The position numbers and the translations under genes were made by a program. Positions 1 through 11,419 of a DNA stretch of 64,000 nucleotides are shown piece after piece. Position 1 is the first letter of the stretch. Every line of letters begins with the position of its first letter. This DNA is from Hydractinia symbiolongicarpus (Eukaryota; Cnidaria; Hydrozoa; Anthoathecata; Hydractiniidae). The stretch covers positions 19,991,851 to 20,055,850 of the forward strand of contig NC_079877.1 of the NCBI RefSeq assembly GCF_029227915.1, in the 5' to 3' direction. A model generated the notes under the pieces. It was not told the origin of the DNA and ran no database searches. It saw nothing but the letters and a program-made list of their open reading frames with translations.

Positions 1-2590
1 AATGGCTAGTTATTGCATTTCTTTATTATATTGAATTTCACCATTTTATGTGAACCCCCGGTCTTACGACGATACAGTTCGCTGCGTCAAGGAAATCGAC
101 TTCTTTTTGTCTTGCCACATTCGAAATGTTTGAAATGAATTAAAAGAAGGAAAAATATTATATTTTTTTCTTTATTTAAATCAGTTTTCAAAACACAGAG
201 CGTTTACGCTATTCCGCACAGAATTCCCATTTCATTCGCTGCCGGTTCTCCGGTTGTTCTCTTCGTTTACTGTCGGCCCTCTGATTTTTCTGTGAAACTG
301 GTGGTTATACCTGGTTTTGTCTTTGAGTAAAAAAACCTTCAAAAACGCCTGTCGTTTAAAAAAAACAACAATTAATGGAAACCAGGTCACCCATTTTGTA
401 GCGAGATGTCGGAAATTTAACAAGCATCCAAGAAGGTTTTTTAAAACAGTTTTAGTTAAATGGCGTCTTCTAATGATGAAGATTTGAAGCCATTTCAAAG
501 GTTTGTTTTTATTTTTACCGCTTCTTTTATCAAAGTTTCATTTTCTTTCTGTCTTATTCTTTCATTCGTGACTTTAACTCGGAAAAACTTTCGGCAGATT
601 TTTTTTCAACCTCAAATGTTCTAATTTGTTTTTTCCACAAAAAAGGCGAATTTATGGTCAGATTTATGGATAATGATGAATACAGGATTGGCAGAAGTAT
701 GTCGAAGTTATTTAATTGTAAAAAATTATGTCTGGTACACTTTTTTTATAAGAACAATGAGGCCGAGATTTGCTGAAAAATAAGAACAAAATAAGAACAA
801 TGACAATGCTGAAATTATACTGATATTCTATTTTTCCCTGAAAAAACAGAAAACATGGGTAAATCTGTCAAAAAGCAGAAATTTTCACAAAATTTATTAT
901 TGTGACTATGCGAAACTTTTACTACTCAAAAAAGTGTAGTAGCTAAAAAGAAAAAATAATTTTTCCAAAATAGTAGTAGTTTTAGAAATTCTATACTCGC
1001 GTTACACTTTCTTTTTTTGTAAGAACCAGGAAATTTGGCTTCAGCCTGAAGTGTTTTTATTTTTTTCACTTATTCAACCTTGCTATACTCTTATTTTTCA
1101 GCAATTCTCAGTCTCATTGTTCTTATAAAATTGTTCTTATAATTTAAAAGGGAATTCAGGTTGAGTACGTTCTTAATATAATCTTAATTTTGCAAAATCG
1201 CAGCCTCGAACTTCTTATAAACTATAGGTTCTTATAAAAAGAACTTGTAGATCTTTTTAAGTAAGTTGATTGCTCTTTCATTCTTCAAGGTAAGTCATAA
1301 AAACGTTATATGCTCATTCTACATATGTCGTTTGTGCTAATTTTTTTATTTACTTATAGCCTTATTGCGCATGCAGCAATATTAGTAATTGACAGTGATG
1401 AAGAAAATCAAAATTGGTGTGACATGAAGGCTGCTCCCGATGCCATTAGTAATGGAGACCTCTCTGCTGAAACCATATAAACATTCTTTCAATTAATCCC
1501 CAGGATTATGAACCGAAAGAGCGACCACGTGGTATCCGCAAGAACTATGTATGCACACTAGATGTGAACAAAGTGTCAATTGCAGTTGCGAAGAGTGATA
1601 ATAACGTAACTTATAATAAAAGAGGATCTCCAAAACGGTTGTATCATGTCAAGGTTACTGGTAACGAAATTTCATTCGCACAAGTAAAAATTTGCAATGA
1701 TGATGCAAGGATTGCCCTAAGGCTGTGAAAAGGTGTTACAGCTGAAAGACTGAAGGTATATACGGACAAAAATGGGAAGAAAGTAGCATACTCAGGCAAT
1801 GTTTATATTTATTGACTCACTAGTTGCTTGAAGGAGTATGATCAAAATTTTCGTTTGAAAGTTTTGACGTACCCGCAAGAACTTTAGTTTTATTGCCATC
1901 CAGTGCTGAGAAGAGTTTGAGGGACAAAGGTTGTAACATTGTTCATTAACGGAATTTTCACAGATGATTTTTTGGCGTTGAAAATTTCTTCCCTCTATTT
2001 TTAACGTATTTAATTTAATATACATTGTTTCCCGAATTAGTTTTCTTTGATGCTGCCGGATTTTTTTCTCAACTTGTTGAAAGAAAATGGATGTGAAACT
2101 TCCTTACCGGATAAAGTTGCAATTTTATACATTCATTATCAAAATCAAAATTCCAAAATTTTAAAAATCATCTAATTCGGGAAATGTAGAAAGAGAAAAT
2201 TTATTTTTGTGTTTTTTTAATCGCTGATTTTTTGTTACCTGTTGTGTTCTAGTAGAAGACACTTCTGTTTAATTCTGATAAAGGATACATTTGGCAGAAT
2301 TTTCGCGAGTCTTTAATTTCGTTAAAGCTTTTCGTGTTTTTAAGAATTTTAGATTGATAATTAGTACAGTTTTTTTAAACAAAATAGGGAGCAAAAGGCA
2401 TACAAAATGTTGTTAAAAAGAAGGATTTTTTCGCAGTTTTTATTTTTGCAAAAATGCTAAAAAATCGCAAAATCTCGAAAACTTTTGCCTTTAGGGTATA
2501 TTTAGGATTTAAGTCATATTTTTTTCGAAATCTGTTGGAAGGTGGCCTTGTGGAGTTTCCAGGAAAGGGGTTGGTAGTAACTCAATTTTT
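1..2590. other. No confident gene; two weak exon candidates
   Basis: I see no recognisable gene here. Two stretches look weakly coding on the plus strand. At 459-499 an ATG in a good context opens about 14 codons (begins MASSNDEDLKPF) and ends at a possible donor. At about 1510-1725 an open stretch of about 70 codons with basic, soluble character follows an acceptor-like CAG and ends in TGA. A third open stretch (about 1363-1480) contains an acidic run, VIDSDEEN. I do not recognise any of them, and their frames do not join convincingly, so they may be relics. The rest is AT-rich sequence with homopolymer runs. Confidence 0.3.
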
Positions 2591-2595
2591 TTGTC

Positions 2596-3353
2596 AGACT
2601 TGCAAGCATTGGAGTACATAAAAAGTGCAGTAGTATTGGAGGAATATTAACAGCTGATATTCAGTTTGTATGCAAGCGTTGCAAAGGTGAGATTATGGAG
2701 AATGAAGTATTTCCAGCTTCAATGATGTACAACAGTGGCTCGTTAGAGATAGTTGCGAACTTCTGTTACTTCGGTGATATGTTGGGCAGTGAAGGGGGTG
2801 TTGGAAGAAATGTTACTTGCAGGATAGGTTCTGCTTGGAAAAAGTTCAGAGAGTTACTTCCTTTGTTGACTAGCAGAGTCTTGTCAATTGAGTTAAAAGG
2901 TAAGTTGTATGAGGCCTGTGTAAGAAGTGTTATGTTGTACGGTAGTGAGACATGGGCAGTGAAGCAGGAAGATCTTGACCGTTTAGAAAGGAATGATATA
3001 GAATGGTTAGGTGGATGTGTAACGCCAGTCTTAGAGACAGAAAGAGTTCAGATGAGCTAAGAAGCAGGCTAAGTCTCCGTAGAATTAAAGATGTTATCCA
3101 GATAAGAAGATAGAATTGGCTGGGGCACTTGGAAAGAATGGAGGGGGGTAATTGGGTAAGAAAGTGTATAGTCTTGATAGTTCCTGGGGCAAAGCCCAAA
3201 GGCAGAGCGAGAAAGACTTGGCAGGAGGTTATAAGGACAGACTTGATGCAGAGGAAGTTGAGTTTAGATCTAACACAGTCTAGATCAGATTGGAAGAGGG
3301 TCATTAATATACCCTGTCCAACCCATGCTGGCATGGAAAACGGACGTTAAGCC
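2596..3353 (+). pseudogene. 3' end of a LINE (non-LTR) reverse transcriptase ORF
   Basis: This is the C-terminal part of a non-LTR retrotransposon pol protein. It opens with a broken Cys-rich zinc motif (CKRCKG near 2673), followed by the typical post-palm region containing LYEACVRSVMLYGSETWAV (about 2905-2965). The 'NWLGHLERM' motif near 3115-3140 and 'GRARKTWQEVI' near 3200 are classic for LINE RT C-termini. A stop at 3058-3060 and a frame change near 3100 break the frame. The element is 5'-truncated, as is usual for LINEs, and ends in a trinucleotide microsatellite. The family assignment is from recalled motif patterns; the clade (RTE, CR1/L2 or other) is not resolved. Confidence 0.85.
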
Positions 3354-3356
3354 GAG

Positions 3357-3357
3357 A

Positions 3358-3398
<41 letters not shown>

Positions 3399-3399
3399 A
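3357..3399. repeat. (ATG)n microsatellite tail of the LINE
   Basis: About 13 ATG/GAT triplets follow directly after the LINE ORF stop. Simple-repeat 3' tails instead of poly(A) are typical of several LINE clades, so this is probably the element's own tail. Confidence 0.9.
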
Positions 3400-3845
3400 T
3401 TACGTTGTTTATTGCCTATCTAATTTGCATTTGTTATGTAGCGATAAGGGTAATATGCAATATTATGCGATATTACTTTGCTTATGGCTTATCTACAGGG
3501 AAATATGCTTGTGTTGTGACGATGTCGGATAATGAGCGTTCATGTGTCAGGTCCATTTGGTTGGAGTAATTCAAAGAACGTTTGTGGGACTTTTTATTTC
3601 GATAGGGTATCAAGCGGTATTATGTTCACTTAGCCCGGTGCTAAATAAAGTCATTTTTAGCAGAAAGGTCAAATACACCCTCGTCCCCAGGGATATTTGC
3701 CTTTTTGATATGATAGAAGCTGCCAAACTTTCCCAGGGAGAAGAATGAGTCAAAAACACAAAAATTTTGCTCCGTACCAGAATTTTTGGTCGCATATGCG
3801 ACCGGCGCTGTAATTGATCAGCACTGTAATTGCACTTATCTTTAC

Positions 3846-4370
3846 TTTTAACGACATGTTTCGACAATTCTGATTGTCATTATCAGGTTGCAAAGTTTAT
3901 AAAAGCTAGATAGATAATACTGAGATAATAAAAATCTAAAGGTCATACCTACAAATATCAAAGAAAAATAGTGTTAATTATAATAATTACAAAAATAATA
4001 AATATCTTTACAGTAAGATGGTAATATACACTAGAGGAGTGATGAAAGCAATAAACAGGTAAAAAGAAAGGGGAAAGATAAAAGGAAAGAAAAAAAAAAT
4101 AAAACATAGAAACAACAATTAGAAGGTTAATGTTTTGTTAACATACTTTACCTGATTATTTAAGTTAGGGTTCTCATATCCTATGTGCAAACCTTCCTTA
4201 AGCTTTAGTTGCCATTTTGTTGAGACTATATCTAGAATAGAAAAACAGTTCTCGTTAGCTTGTTCCTAGCACATGGGTTTTCCATGGATATGTGAGATCT
4301 TTTGTCCTTCCTAAGGTGTTCCTTAAAATGTGATGATAACAATCAGAATTGTCGAATTATGTCGTTAAAA
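3846..4370 (-). mobile_element. Penelope-like element fragment flanked by inverted repeats
   Basis: The inverted repeats at 3846-3885 and 4333-4370 share the core TCGACAATTCTGATTGT and flank about 450 bp. On the minus strand, 4317-4150 encodes pieces resembling the end of a GIY-YIG endonuclease domain: 'KEHLRKDKRSHIS' and, one frameshift later, 'KWQLKLKEGLHIGYENP'. This is the usual C-terminus of Penelope-like elements. The 'ACGACATGTTTCGACAATTCTGAT' type motif (read in two parts) is also typical of their pseudo-LTRs. The copy is truncated and broken. The adjacent DDE transposon begins only 28 bp to the right. Confidence 0.75.
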
Positions 4371-4397
4371 TTTAAAAAATGTGTTTTATTGAGTTTT

Positions 4398-4440
4398 TAC
4401 GGTGGCCCATACGGTGGCCTACGGTGGCCCACAAGTGTCA
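4398..4440. repeat. Left terminal inverted repeat with triplicated tip
   Basis: The terminal motif TACGGTGGCC occurs three times in a row, starting at 4398, 4410 and 4420. Only the third copy continues into the full 21-bp TIR that matches the right end. The target duplication abuts the outermost copy, so the additional tips belong to the mobilised unit. Confidence 0.9.
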
Positions 4441-4517
4441 CGGCGCAACAAAATGTTCACGGCGCAATCAAGAAGCTCACGGCGCACACAAGAAGCTCAC
4501 GGCGCAAACAAGCAAAT
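4437..4517. repeat. Left subterminal repeats, ACGGCGCA
   Basis: Four copies of TCACGGCGCA, each followed by an A/C-rich spacer, lie about 20 bp apart immediately inside the left TIR. They are candidate transposase-binding sites. The right end has related repeats (see 10700-10787). Confidence 0.8.
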
Positions 4518-4809
4518 CAAAGAAGTAGTAATATTTCTCTGATCGCGTGGTTACTTTTGTTTGTATGTTGTCATTTGGTTTTAGCAAGGATTATCATTCT
4601 TATTCATTATGTTTGAAGGTCAGATTTGTTAATTTACACTTGGTATCCTGTTATATTTGTTATTATCATTATTTCGGTAGCAGCTTTAAGCGAATACGAT
4701 ATTAGTTTTGCTGTGGGGTAGCCACTCCTCCTCCGGATTTTTTGTTACATTTTTGTTTAATAACAGTTACAATAGTTAATGTAGTTATTACTCTCTTGTC
4801 TCCTTTAGT

Positions 4810-5975
4810 TCTTGATCAGACAAACTCAGTTGCAGAAGGTGACGATGAAATTGAAAGTGATGAGGCCTTGATAAAGTACTATTTTAGACAGGGATATGAC
4901 ATAGAAAACATTCTTATCGTTCTCGAAAAAAAACATGACCTCAAAATGAGCCGTAGCACCATATTACGGAGGTTGAAGGACAATGGGCTTGGGTGACGCG
5001 CGAAATTAAATTCTTCCATATTTAACAAAGCACTAGCAAGACAAAAAATCGAATTGTTTATTAACGGGCCTGGTTCTTCAAGTGGGTATCGTTCAATATG
5101 GCATACACTAAAACTTGAAGGAGTAAATGTTCCACGAAGCTTTGTCGAGGTGACACTTCGAGACCTAGATCCGAGTGGTTGCAGGGAAGAAGCATTGTTT
5201 AAAAAGACGCGAATACACTATTAGGGGCCCTAATCATTCCTGACACATGGATGGATATGATAAGTTAAAACCGTTTGGTTCCCCAATTCATGGAGCTATT
5301 GATGGGTTTAGTCGTAAAGTGCTCTGGCTCGAAGTTACACGATCTAATAATTCTCTTGCTAATATAGCAAAAATGTACACTGATTGCGTAGGAGAATTTA
5401 AAGGGTGTGCTATCCTGCTTATCACAGATCTCGGAACAGAAAATGGTTTTGCTGCATCTATTCAATGCTATTTCATGATTAGATGATATCAATGCTCACA
5501 GATATGTGCCCTCACCTAGAAATCAGCGCATCGAATCTTGGTGGTCCTACTTATTTAAAACTAGATGTGGATGGTGGAGAAACTTTTTTAAAGATATGGA
5601 ATCTCAAGTTTTTCTTAACATGACATTGGAAACACAGAGAGAATGTCTTTGGTATTGTTTTTAAGAAATTCTACAAGAAGATTTAACCTTTGTAAAAGAA
5701 CATTGGAATTCCCTTCGTATCAGGAAATCAGGATTTAATACAATGCGGGTAGACCAGATGTGTTATACGAAATACCTGAAAGGTATTGTGGAGAGAAAGA
5801 CCTTATTCTTTCAATCTGGGGGATTTCAAGACATAAAGATTAATATTGTCCAAAAGAGTGAAGGTAGCGAATACAAAGCATACTTTAAATATTTACAGGA
5901 TGAATTGATGATACCTACACCGAGAAACTGGACTGATGCTTTTAAAATGTATAAAAAGCTAATTATTCATGCTTA
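4810..5975 (+). pseudogene. Integrase-core (rve, DDE) transposase, broken
   Basis: An N-terminal helix-turn-helix-like part (4810-4990; 'MSRSTILRRLKDNGLG') is followed by a catalytic region starting near 5240. Visible landmarks are 'HGAIDGFSRKVLWLEV' (first Asp), 'LLITDLGTENGF' (second Asp) and 'SPRNQRIESWWSY' (Glu), spaced as in retroviral-type integrases. A stop at about 4994, stops near 5224 and 5238, a frameshift at about 5480 and a stop at about 5663 disrupt it. The protein type is widespread in fish and cnidarian genomes. It is the only enzyme in the element and presumably moved it. Confidence 0.85.
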
Positions 5976-6446
5976 GACTTTTGTTAAGTTATTTTGTTAG
6001 AGATATATTAAAAGGAGAAAAAAAAAGAATAAACTTTTTTATTGATAAATGTGAAAACTTCTTTAAAAATTAACAAAAAGAAGAAAATTTTGAAACAAAA
6101 TATAAACAAGAATCCCGATGGCTTTAAGATTTCTGCCATCAACAGAGATAATAAGTATGGCATTGAAATATGTCATATAGTGTGAGATTATTCTCAGAGA
6201 ACAAAAACGCGATCCATGTTATCTGCAACTAAAAACAGAAAAAACAAAGTAAGCCCAACGTAAATATCTTTTGTTCTGAGGACGAAACAAAGTATATAAG
6301 AACATAAGTATAAAAATCTAAGGACATGTTAGGATTATTCTAAGGCTTTGTGAAGCTTGACTACAAATTTTTTTAATAAAGATATTAAAAAATATAAAAA
6401 TTCCAAGTGCTACATTCTGTAGAAATTATCATCAAAGTATGGTAAC

Positions 6447-6582
6447 ACCGTAAATTACAGAATAATCACCCCCTTGCTGAGTAAGCACTACTACTTAATT
6501 AACTGCCCTGCCAATTAAGCGACCCCTGTAATGGGGGAAATTAAATAAGCTCCTCTCCACGTGCTTATTCATCATTTACGGT
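6447..6582. mobile_element. Short MITE-like insertion
   Basis: A segment of 136 bp is bounded by ACCGTAAAT and its reverse complement ATTTACGGT. Its interior is less AT-rich than its surroundings and has its own partial symmetry. It sits inside the IS3EU-like element, so it is probably a later insertion. I could not see a clear target duplication. Confidence 0.5.
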
Positions 6583-7394
6583 AAATTAAGAACATCTCAA
6601 GAATATTTATAGGCTGCATTTCAAACGTTAAAAACATTGCAAGGGCTTTCTTCCATATTCATGTTCTTAGAAAAAAAGAATGTCTATATATAAATAAAAA
6701 AAATTAAATATTTTACATATAGTATTCTCTAAAAAAATAAAAGCTTTAACTTGATGTCTTTGAAATTAATCTAGAAAATTTTGGACATTTTATGATATAT
6801 ACAAATTCTTTTATGTAACATTGAACTTTTGAATGTTTCAGAATTTAGGCGTTATTCTTACTCTCTCGCTCAATTTGAAAATGTCGACGGTGGATGTTTT
6901 GATAAAGGCTGATCTGAAAAAGAAAAACATTCAAAAAATGAGGAAAATAATACAATTGGATACTTTTCAATACACAATTATCCCTCATTTTTACCCCCCA
7001 TCTAATTTTAAAACCATCAGGAAAGATAACTTATATACATGACAGATATATACATGATTTTATTCACAGTGTTCACAACATATTTCACATGTAAGAAAGA
7101 CTAATACAAAAGTTATTATTAATTGTGATTGATTTTTTTAGTTATACTTCTTCAAAAATACAACATCGGTAAACCGCAATTTCAGTGAAATATCACCAGA
7201 AGGACGAAAAAACATTTTTTTTGCAAGTTTAAAGCTGCTTTCATTTTAATAGGGTCAGGTTTTTTATAGTAACTTCTAAATTTCAGCAGATTTTCCGCTT
7301 TTTCACCCTCAAGTATTCTTTAATTGTATTTTATAGCAATTGTAGACTCATAATTTTGTTCTTATAGTCTATGAAAGTATATAAACATTAGCCT

Positions 7395-7455
7395 TTCTAA
7401 TTCAATTCATTTTATTTTCTAATTCAATTTATTTTATTTTCTAATTCAATTGATT
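7395..7455. repeat. 22-bp tandem repeat, three copies
   Basis: The unit TTCTAATTCAATTNATTTTA is repeated three times with minor changes. It is a low-complexity minisatellite inside the transposon, with no coding sign. Confidence 0.75.
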
Positions 7456-7649
7456 GTATGCTCCTATACACAAATCGTAGTTACAATTAGAGAGAAATTT
7501 ATAAGGAAATGAAAATAAAACTTACATATGTAAATTAAGTCACACCAACTGCAATGAAACTCGCGCGTATAACTTTTAGAAATCTTTACTTTTGTATGTC
7601 CCTTTATAATGTTAAAAAATGTTAACAAAAATAAGGTATATATCTTAAT

Positions 7650-7985
7650 ATCATGCTCTTGCAAATGACTGTCCTTTACAGAAACCTATGTACAGAGTTC
7701 TACAAAAACTTTCAGGACTTTTCATGTGAGCGACTGGAAGAGTTATTGACCGACTGCATGAGTGAAGAACAGGAAAACAAATCGTATCACCAACAGAATT
7801 CGAGAAACAGTCATGGTCAAAATATACTACGATTTTCAAATTGTATGGTCAATAGGTTTACGTTTTTGTCTAGTTAGCCAAAACAACATATTAGGAGAGA
7901 TACTGTCTCCATACGTTTTGTATCAATTTCATAGAGAAAATGCTCAAACATATCTGCGATTGTTTCTTCAACTTGACGTCTAGTA
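7650..7985 (+). other. Short open stretch, unrecognised relic
   Basis: Two overlapping open frames of about 70 codons each lie on the plus strand between the transposase and the minus-strand cargo. One contains 'FQDFSCERLEELLTDCMSEE', which looks like real protein rather than noise. The second reads on in another frame. I do not recognise either. They may be remnants of another transposon gene. Confidence 0.25.
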
Positions 7986-8394
7986 GATTGTCAGGTAGCT
8001 GAGAGCATCGATTTACTGGAAAACTTTAGGACAATTTGAAATGCTGTTTAACGTGACGACTATGGACGTGTGTTGTTGAAAAAAGTTACCGGCATTGAAA
8101 ATTATATTTATTGTGGCCTATTGAGACTTTAATTTATAATGATGACGTCACACAATAGGAAAATAAATGAAAATCATCAATTTTATTCTTCAAGTACATG
8201 AAACGATAGATTTTGTGTTGGAGAGCAAAAGTTAAAAAAACAGTGAATGGTAATTCGCTACACAAAACGAACAAACACCCTGTAAAGCTTAGTTAATGAC
8301 GTCACATGTCTTAACAATGTTACGTCGTACAAAAACCTAAAGCACAACTATACCTACAGACAAGAAATAATTACATGGCTAAAATTAATTTTAT

Positions 8395-9600
8395 TTAGAA
8401 AGAATCGGATCCTTCGTCAGAACAAGCAGAACTGTCTTCATAATTTACGTCAATGTTATCACAATCCACGCAACGACACAAGTCGGTGCAGCTTAAAGTA
8501 TGCGATTTGCAAATACAAATTCTTGTTTTGTACTTTGATTTTTTACAGTTGCAAGATATAAGTTGCAGAACTCCTTCTGGTGCTGGAGGACGAATCATCC
8601 ATTCAATTTCCAAAATACCATCTTGAAAGATCCAACCATGCCCGGTTGCGTTGGGAATCGTTTTTCAATCAATCAATCCAGGAATGTGCACGACGTATGG
8701 AACCGCCCATTCTCAAAACAATAAACCTTTTCAAATCCGTATGAGTGGAATTCATAAGAATTTCGGTTGCTTTAGCGTAGATAGCTTGATCCAGCATGAC
8801 GTCAGTTTCTGTAAGAACAAGCGCCTCCGCTTTACACTTTGGTTGTAGAAGTAATATTTATCGCTGGTAGGTAAGTAACAGTATGAACGTTTTCCTCATT
8901 ATCAGGATATGTCAAGTAATTAAACCCAGTCATTGGGTATGGAGTTGCAACTTTGCCGTAGTAATACCCAACGGAAGTCATAAGCTTTTGACATACTAAG
9001 ATCTCCGTCGATTTTTGTTCTTGTATCTAGGTTTATATTTCTCAGATGAAGCGGCTTGGCTCTTTTTGTACCTGTGTAACGTGGCATGATAGTTGGCAAA
9101 GGCTTAAAAGTTTTTTTTCTCTCCCTGTAATCTATTCTTGGAATACGCTCAGACTCGCTCACATGAATGGTTCCTGTTTGAAGCTGGATTAATATGCCGT
9201 TTGTAACATGCATAGAAATACCTGACAGTGACTCGGGATTTATGTCATTATTATCCCAAACAAATGTTACAAATTGTGATGGCTGAAGTGATGTTGGACA
9301 ATACGATGCAAGTGTTTGCATCGCAACTGCATGATTAGCCAGAGACGTTTCTACGTGGTTGACTTCATTGTACGATATCCCATGACCAAAACGATTAAGC
9401 CATTTTATCATATCTTTGGAACCCGTTTTACGTTTAGTACATAAGGATAACAACACATGTTTTGTACAACGCTGCCGCCCATTAGTTACGTTATAAATGA
9501 TATCTTGACATATGGAATTTATTATCGATTTCTTTCTTTTTCCTATCCGCGATAAACTCTGCAAACTAGATAAGATGGAGGTTAGCAAACTTTGAAGCAA
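8395..9600 (-). pseudogene. Cargo gene relic with Cys-rich (tesmin-like) C-terminus
   Basis: The N-terminal piece (9600-8920, 226 residues) contains 'FVWDNNDINPESLSG' and 'HVTNGILIQLQTG'. A middle piece, after one or more frameshifts, carries 'RFIVLRMGGS' (about 8720). The C-terminal piece (8613-8395) has 'PPAPEGVLQLISCNCKK' followed by a run of C-x-C and C-x2-C pairs, ending in an acidic tail. I recall this arrangement from multicopy, uncharacterised proteins of cnidarians and other invertebrates. No biochemical role is known to me. The Cys array resembles CXC/tesmin DNA-binding modules. At least two frame changes and stops near 8833 and 8660 show decay. It lies inside the transposon, antisense to the transposase. 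Confidence 0.6.
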
Positions 9601-10225
9601 TGGCGGTATAACAGTTTTCAGTGAAGCTTCTTAAAGGAAGGATGTTGCTGTATCTTCCGATATGAATTATACAATTATCACTATTATTTTTACTTTTTTT
9701 CTTTGGCGTTAATAACAGTTTGCGAGACATGTTTAATACTCATCTACATTTCAAACTATTCCCGGAAAGTCTACTTTTTCCGCTTAAGTTACGCCTCTTT
9801 TGTAATGTACAGGTAGAACGGGGGGGGTCCCTTTTTCTTTTAAATATATAGACAGTTTTTTAATGACTTTTATCTAAAATTTGAAACTATTTATTAATTT
9901 ATACGAAATAAATAAATAATTTTTACGTATTGGGATATTTTGGTTTTAATTTTTGTTTAAAATCAATTACTTTTGAAAAGTATACACCCATTTACATTGG
10001 AATGCGTGTGTTCGATATCAAAATTCGAAATGCGTTAAATATGGCGTCTTAAAGTAGTGTAAAAAGTTTGTAAGAATTATTTATTATTTGTCCAATGAAA
10101 TAAACTTATTGTGTCCGGTAGAGATTTTTTTGTTTATTCTTATCTATAGTTTAATTTTATGTAGGTTAGAAATTGTCCTAAAGTATTGCATAGTTTTCCA
10201 TTTATTTATGCTCTCAGCTACCTGA

Positions 10226-10600
10226 CTAAGACTCCTGCTCTGAATAATGTGGCAATGTATAGGTTCCATCCACATCTATATACTCAGTGTTATCAATGTC
10301 AAAAAAAGGTGCAAATAACTGTGGATAAGACTTTACATAAGTACTAACATCAAACACCTGAAGGCCTTTTCTGAATTCGTTAAAGTAGTAAAGACGACGT
10401 GTTACAATTCTAGCGAGTAGAGTTTTGATAATTTCACAAATATTTTTCTCATGAATCAAACCAGTATACCCATGTTAGATAATCAAATCAGTATATTCCA
10501 TTGAATTTTCAGTTATTTCTTCCACAACCGGAGCAAAGTTTCGATTTATGAGGTATTTGCGCACCACAATGGTTGCAGAACATCAAGGTAGTTAGTCTGA
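10226..10600 (-). pseudogene. Relic resembling HECT-like cargo proteins
   Basis: The piece 10459-10226 contains 'YFNEFRKGLQVFDV' and 'YVKSYPQLFAPFF'. This resembles part of the HECT-like, 'G2/M-phase E3 ligase-like' proteins found beside this transposase type in fish and corals. That link is from memory. An upstream stretch (10590-10480) reads in the same direction with a stop between. The downstream HECT catalytic Cys region is not seen. It is only a fragment and non-functional as it stands. Confidence 0.4.
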
Positions 10601-10699
10601 GTCAAAAAGTGTGGTCATAAAACGTAAACAAAACGCAAATCGAAAAACGCTACCATTTTGGGGATGCCATTTGGAACGTAAAGATATATGGCGAGTCGA

Positions 10700-10787
10700 A
10701 ACCTCTAAAGAAAGTTTTTAATTTGCCGTGGAAATTTTATTTCTCCGTAGAATTTTTAATTTGCCGTGGAAAAATATTAATTTGCCT
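10700..10787. repeat. Right subterminal repeats of the IS3EU-like element
   Basis: Read on the minus strand, CACGGCAAATTAA recurs twice, with weaker variants, just inside the right TIR. It shares the ACGGC core with the four left-end repeats. The two ends therefore have related but not identical repeat arrays. Confidence 0.7.
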
Positions 10788-10814
10788 TGACACTTGTGGG
10801 CCACCGTAAGTTTT
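10788..10814. repeat. Right terminal inverted repeat and target duplication
   Basis: TGACACTTGTGGGCCACCGTA (10788-10808) is the reverse complement of 4420-4440 with no mismatch. The next six bases, AGTTTT, equal those at 4392-4397. Confidence 0.92.
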
Positions 10815-11379
10815 ATTTTATTGTTTTAATGAGTTTTTGTAAGAATAAACACTGAATATTGCGTTCTGATTGGTTTAAAATTTACAGCGAAATATTTTGC
10901 CGCTAAAAAATTGGATCTGTTTCTACTTTTTGGCGAAGGGATTTTTTCGAAGCAAAATAAAAAATACAAGAAACCGCGGTCGGTTTGAAATCACACATAA
11001 CGAAAAAATCGTTTTAGTCTACGCGTTCCTGCAAAGAATATGTTGATTGATACGATACCGATCGAGATTTAACAAAAAAGCCGCTCGGCGTTTTGTTTTC
11101 TTTTGCTAACTTTGTTGAGCATAATTATTTGAAATTTTGTTTGCAAATCTAGCAATTTAAATGAAGCACCTGTTGTTTTTCAAGATGTTTTGATAGAAAA
11201 ATAAAAAGAGAAAAACTTCATAATCCATTTAAAACACGTAGCTAGATTCCCTTAACTTCCTTAGTTAAGATGCTTTCGAATGACAAAAAAAAATGATGCG
11301 CATTTTAGCCACTGAAGAAAACGATACTTGTGTGTTCACCCAAATCTAAGATGAGCATAAATATTTTTTTAGCATAACT

Positions 11380-11419
11380 GTAAGAACCACTGTAAATGGA
11401 TATTTACAGTGGTTCTTAC
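11380..11419. repeat. Perfect 18-bp hairpin
   Basis: GTAAGAACCACTGTAAAT (11380-11397) is separated by 4 bases from its exact reverse complement (11402-11419). It could be a foldback remnant or a MITE made only of its two arms. No gene overlaps it. Confidence 0.8.

Larger units (their letters stand above)
4398..10808 (+). mobile_element. Complete-ended DDE transposon, IS3EU-like, 6.4 kb, decayed
   Basis: The right end (10788-10808) is an exact 21-bp reverse complement of 4420-4440. The element is flanked by the 6-bp direct repeat AGTTTT at 4392-4397 and 10809-10814, a perfect target-site duplication. Inside lie a broken integrase-fold transposase (plus strand) and at least two broken cargo genes (minus strand). 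The 6-bp duplication, the integrase-type transposase and the length fit the eukaryotic IS3EU superfamily as I remember it. The superfamily name is an inference. The termini, duplication and transposase are seen directly. All genes are disrupted, so this copy should be inactive. Confidence 0.88.

Noticed and set aside
2930-3334. 134-codon minus-strand ORF
   Set aside because: It is the antisense of the LINE reverse transcriptase region.
8651-8848. 65-codon plus-strand ORF
   Set aside because: It is antisense to the cargo gene relic, whose motifs read through on the minus strand.
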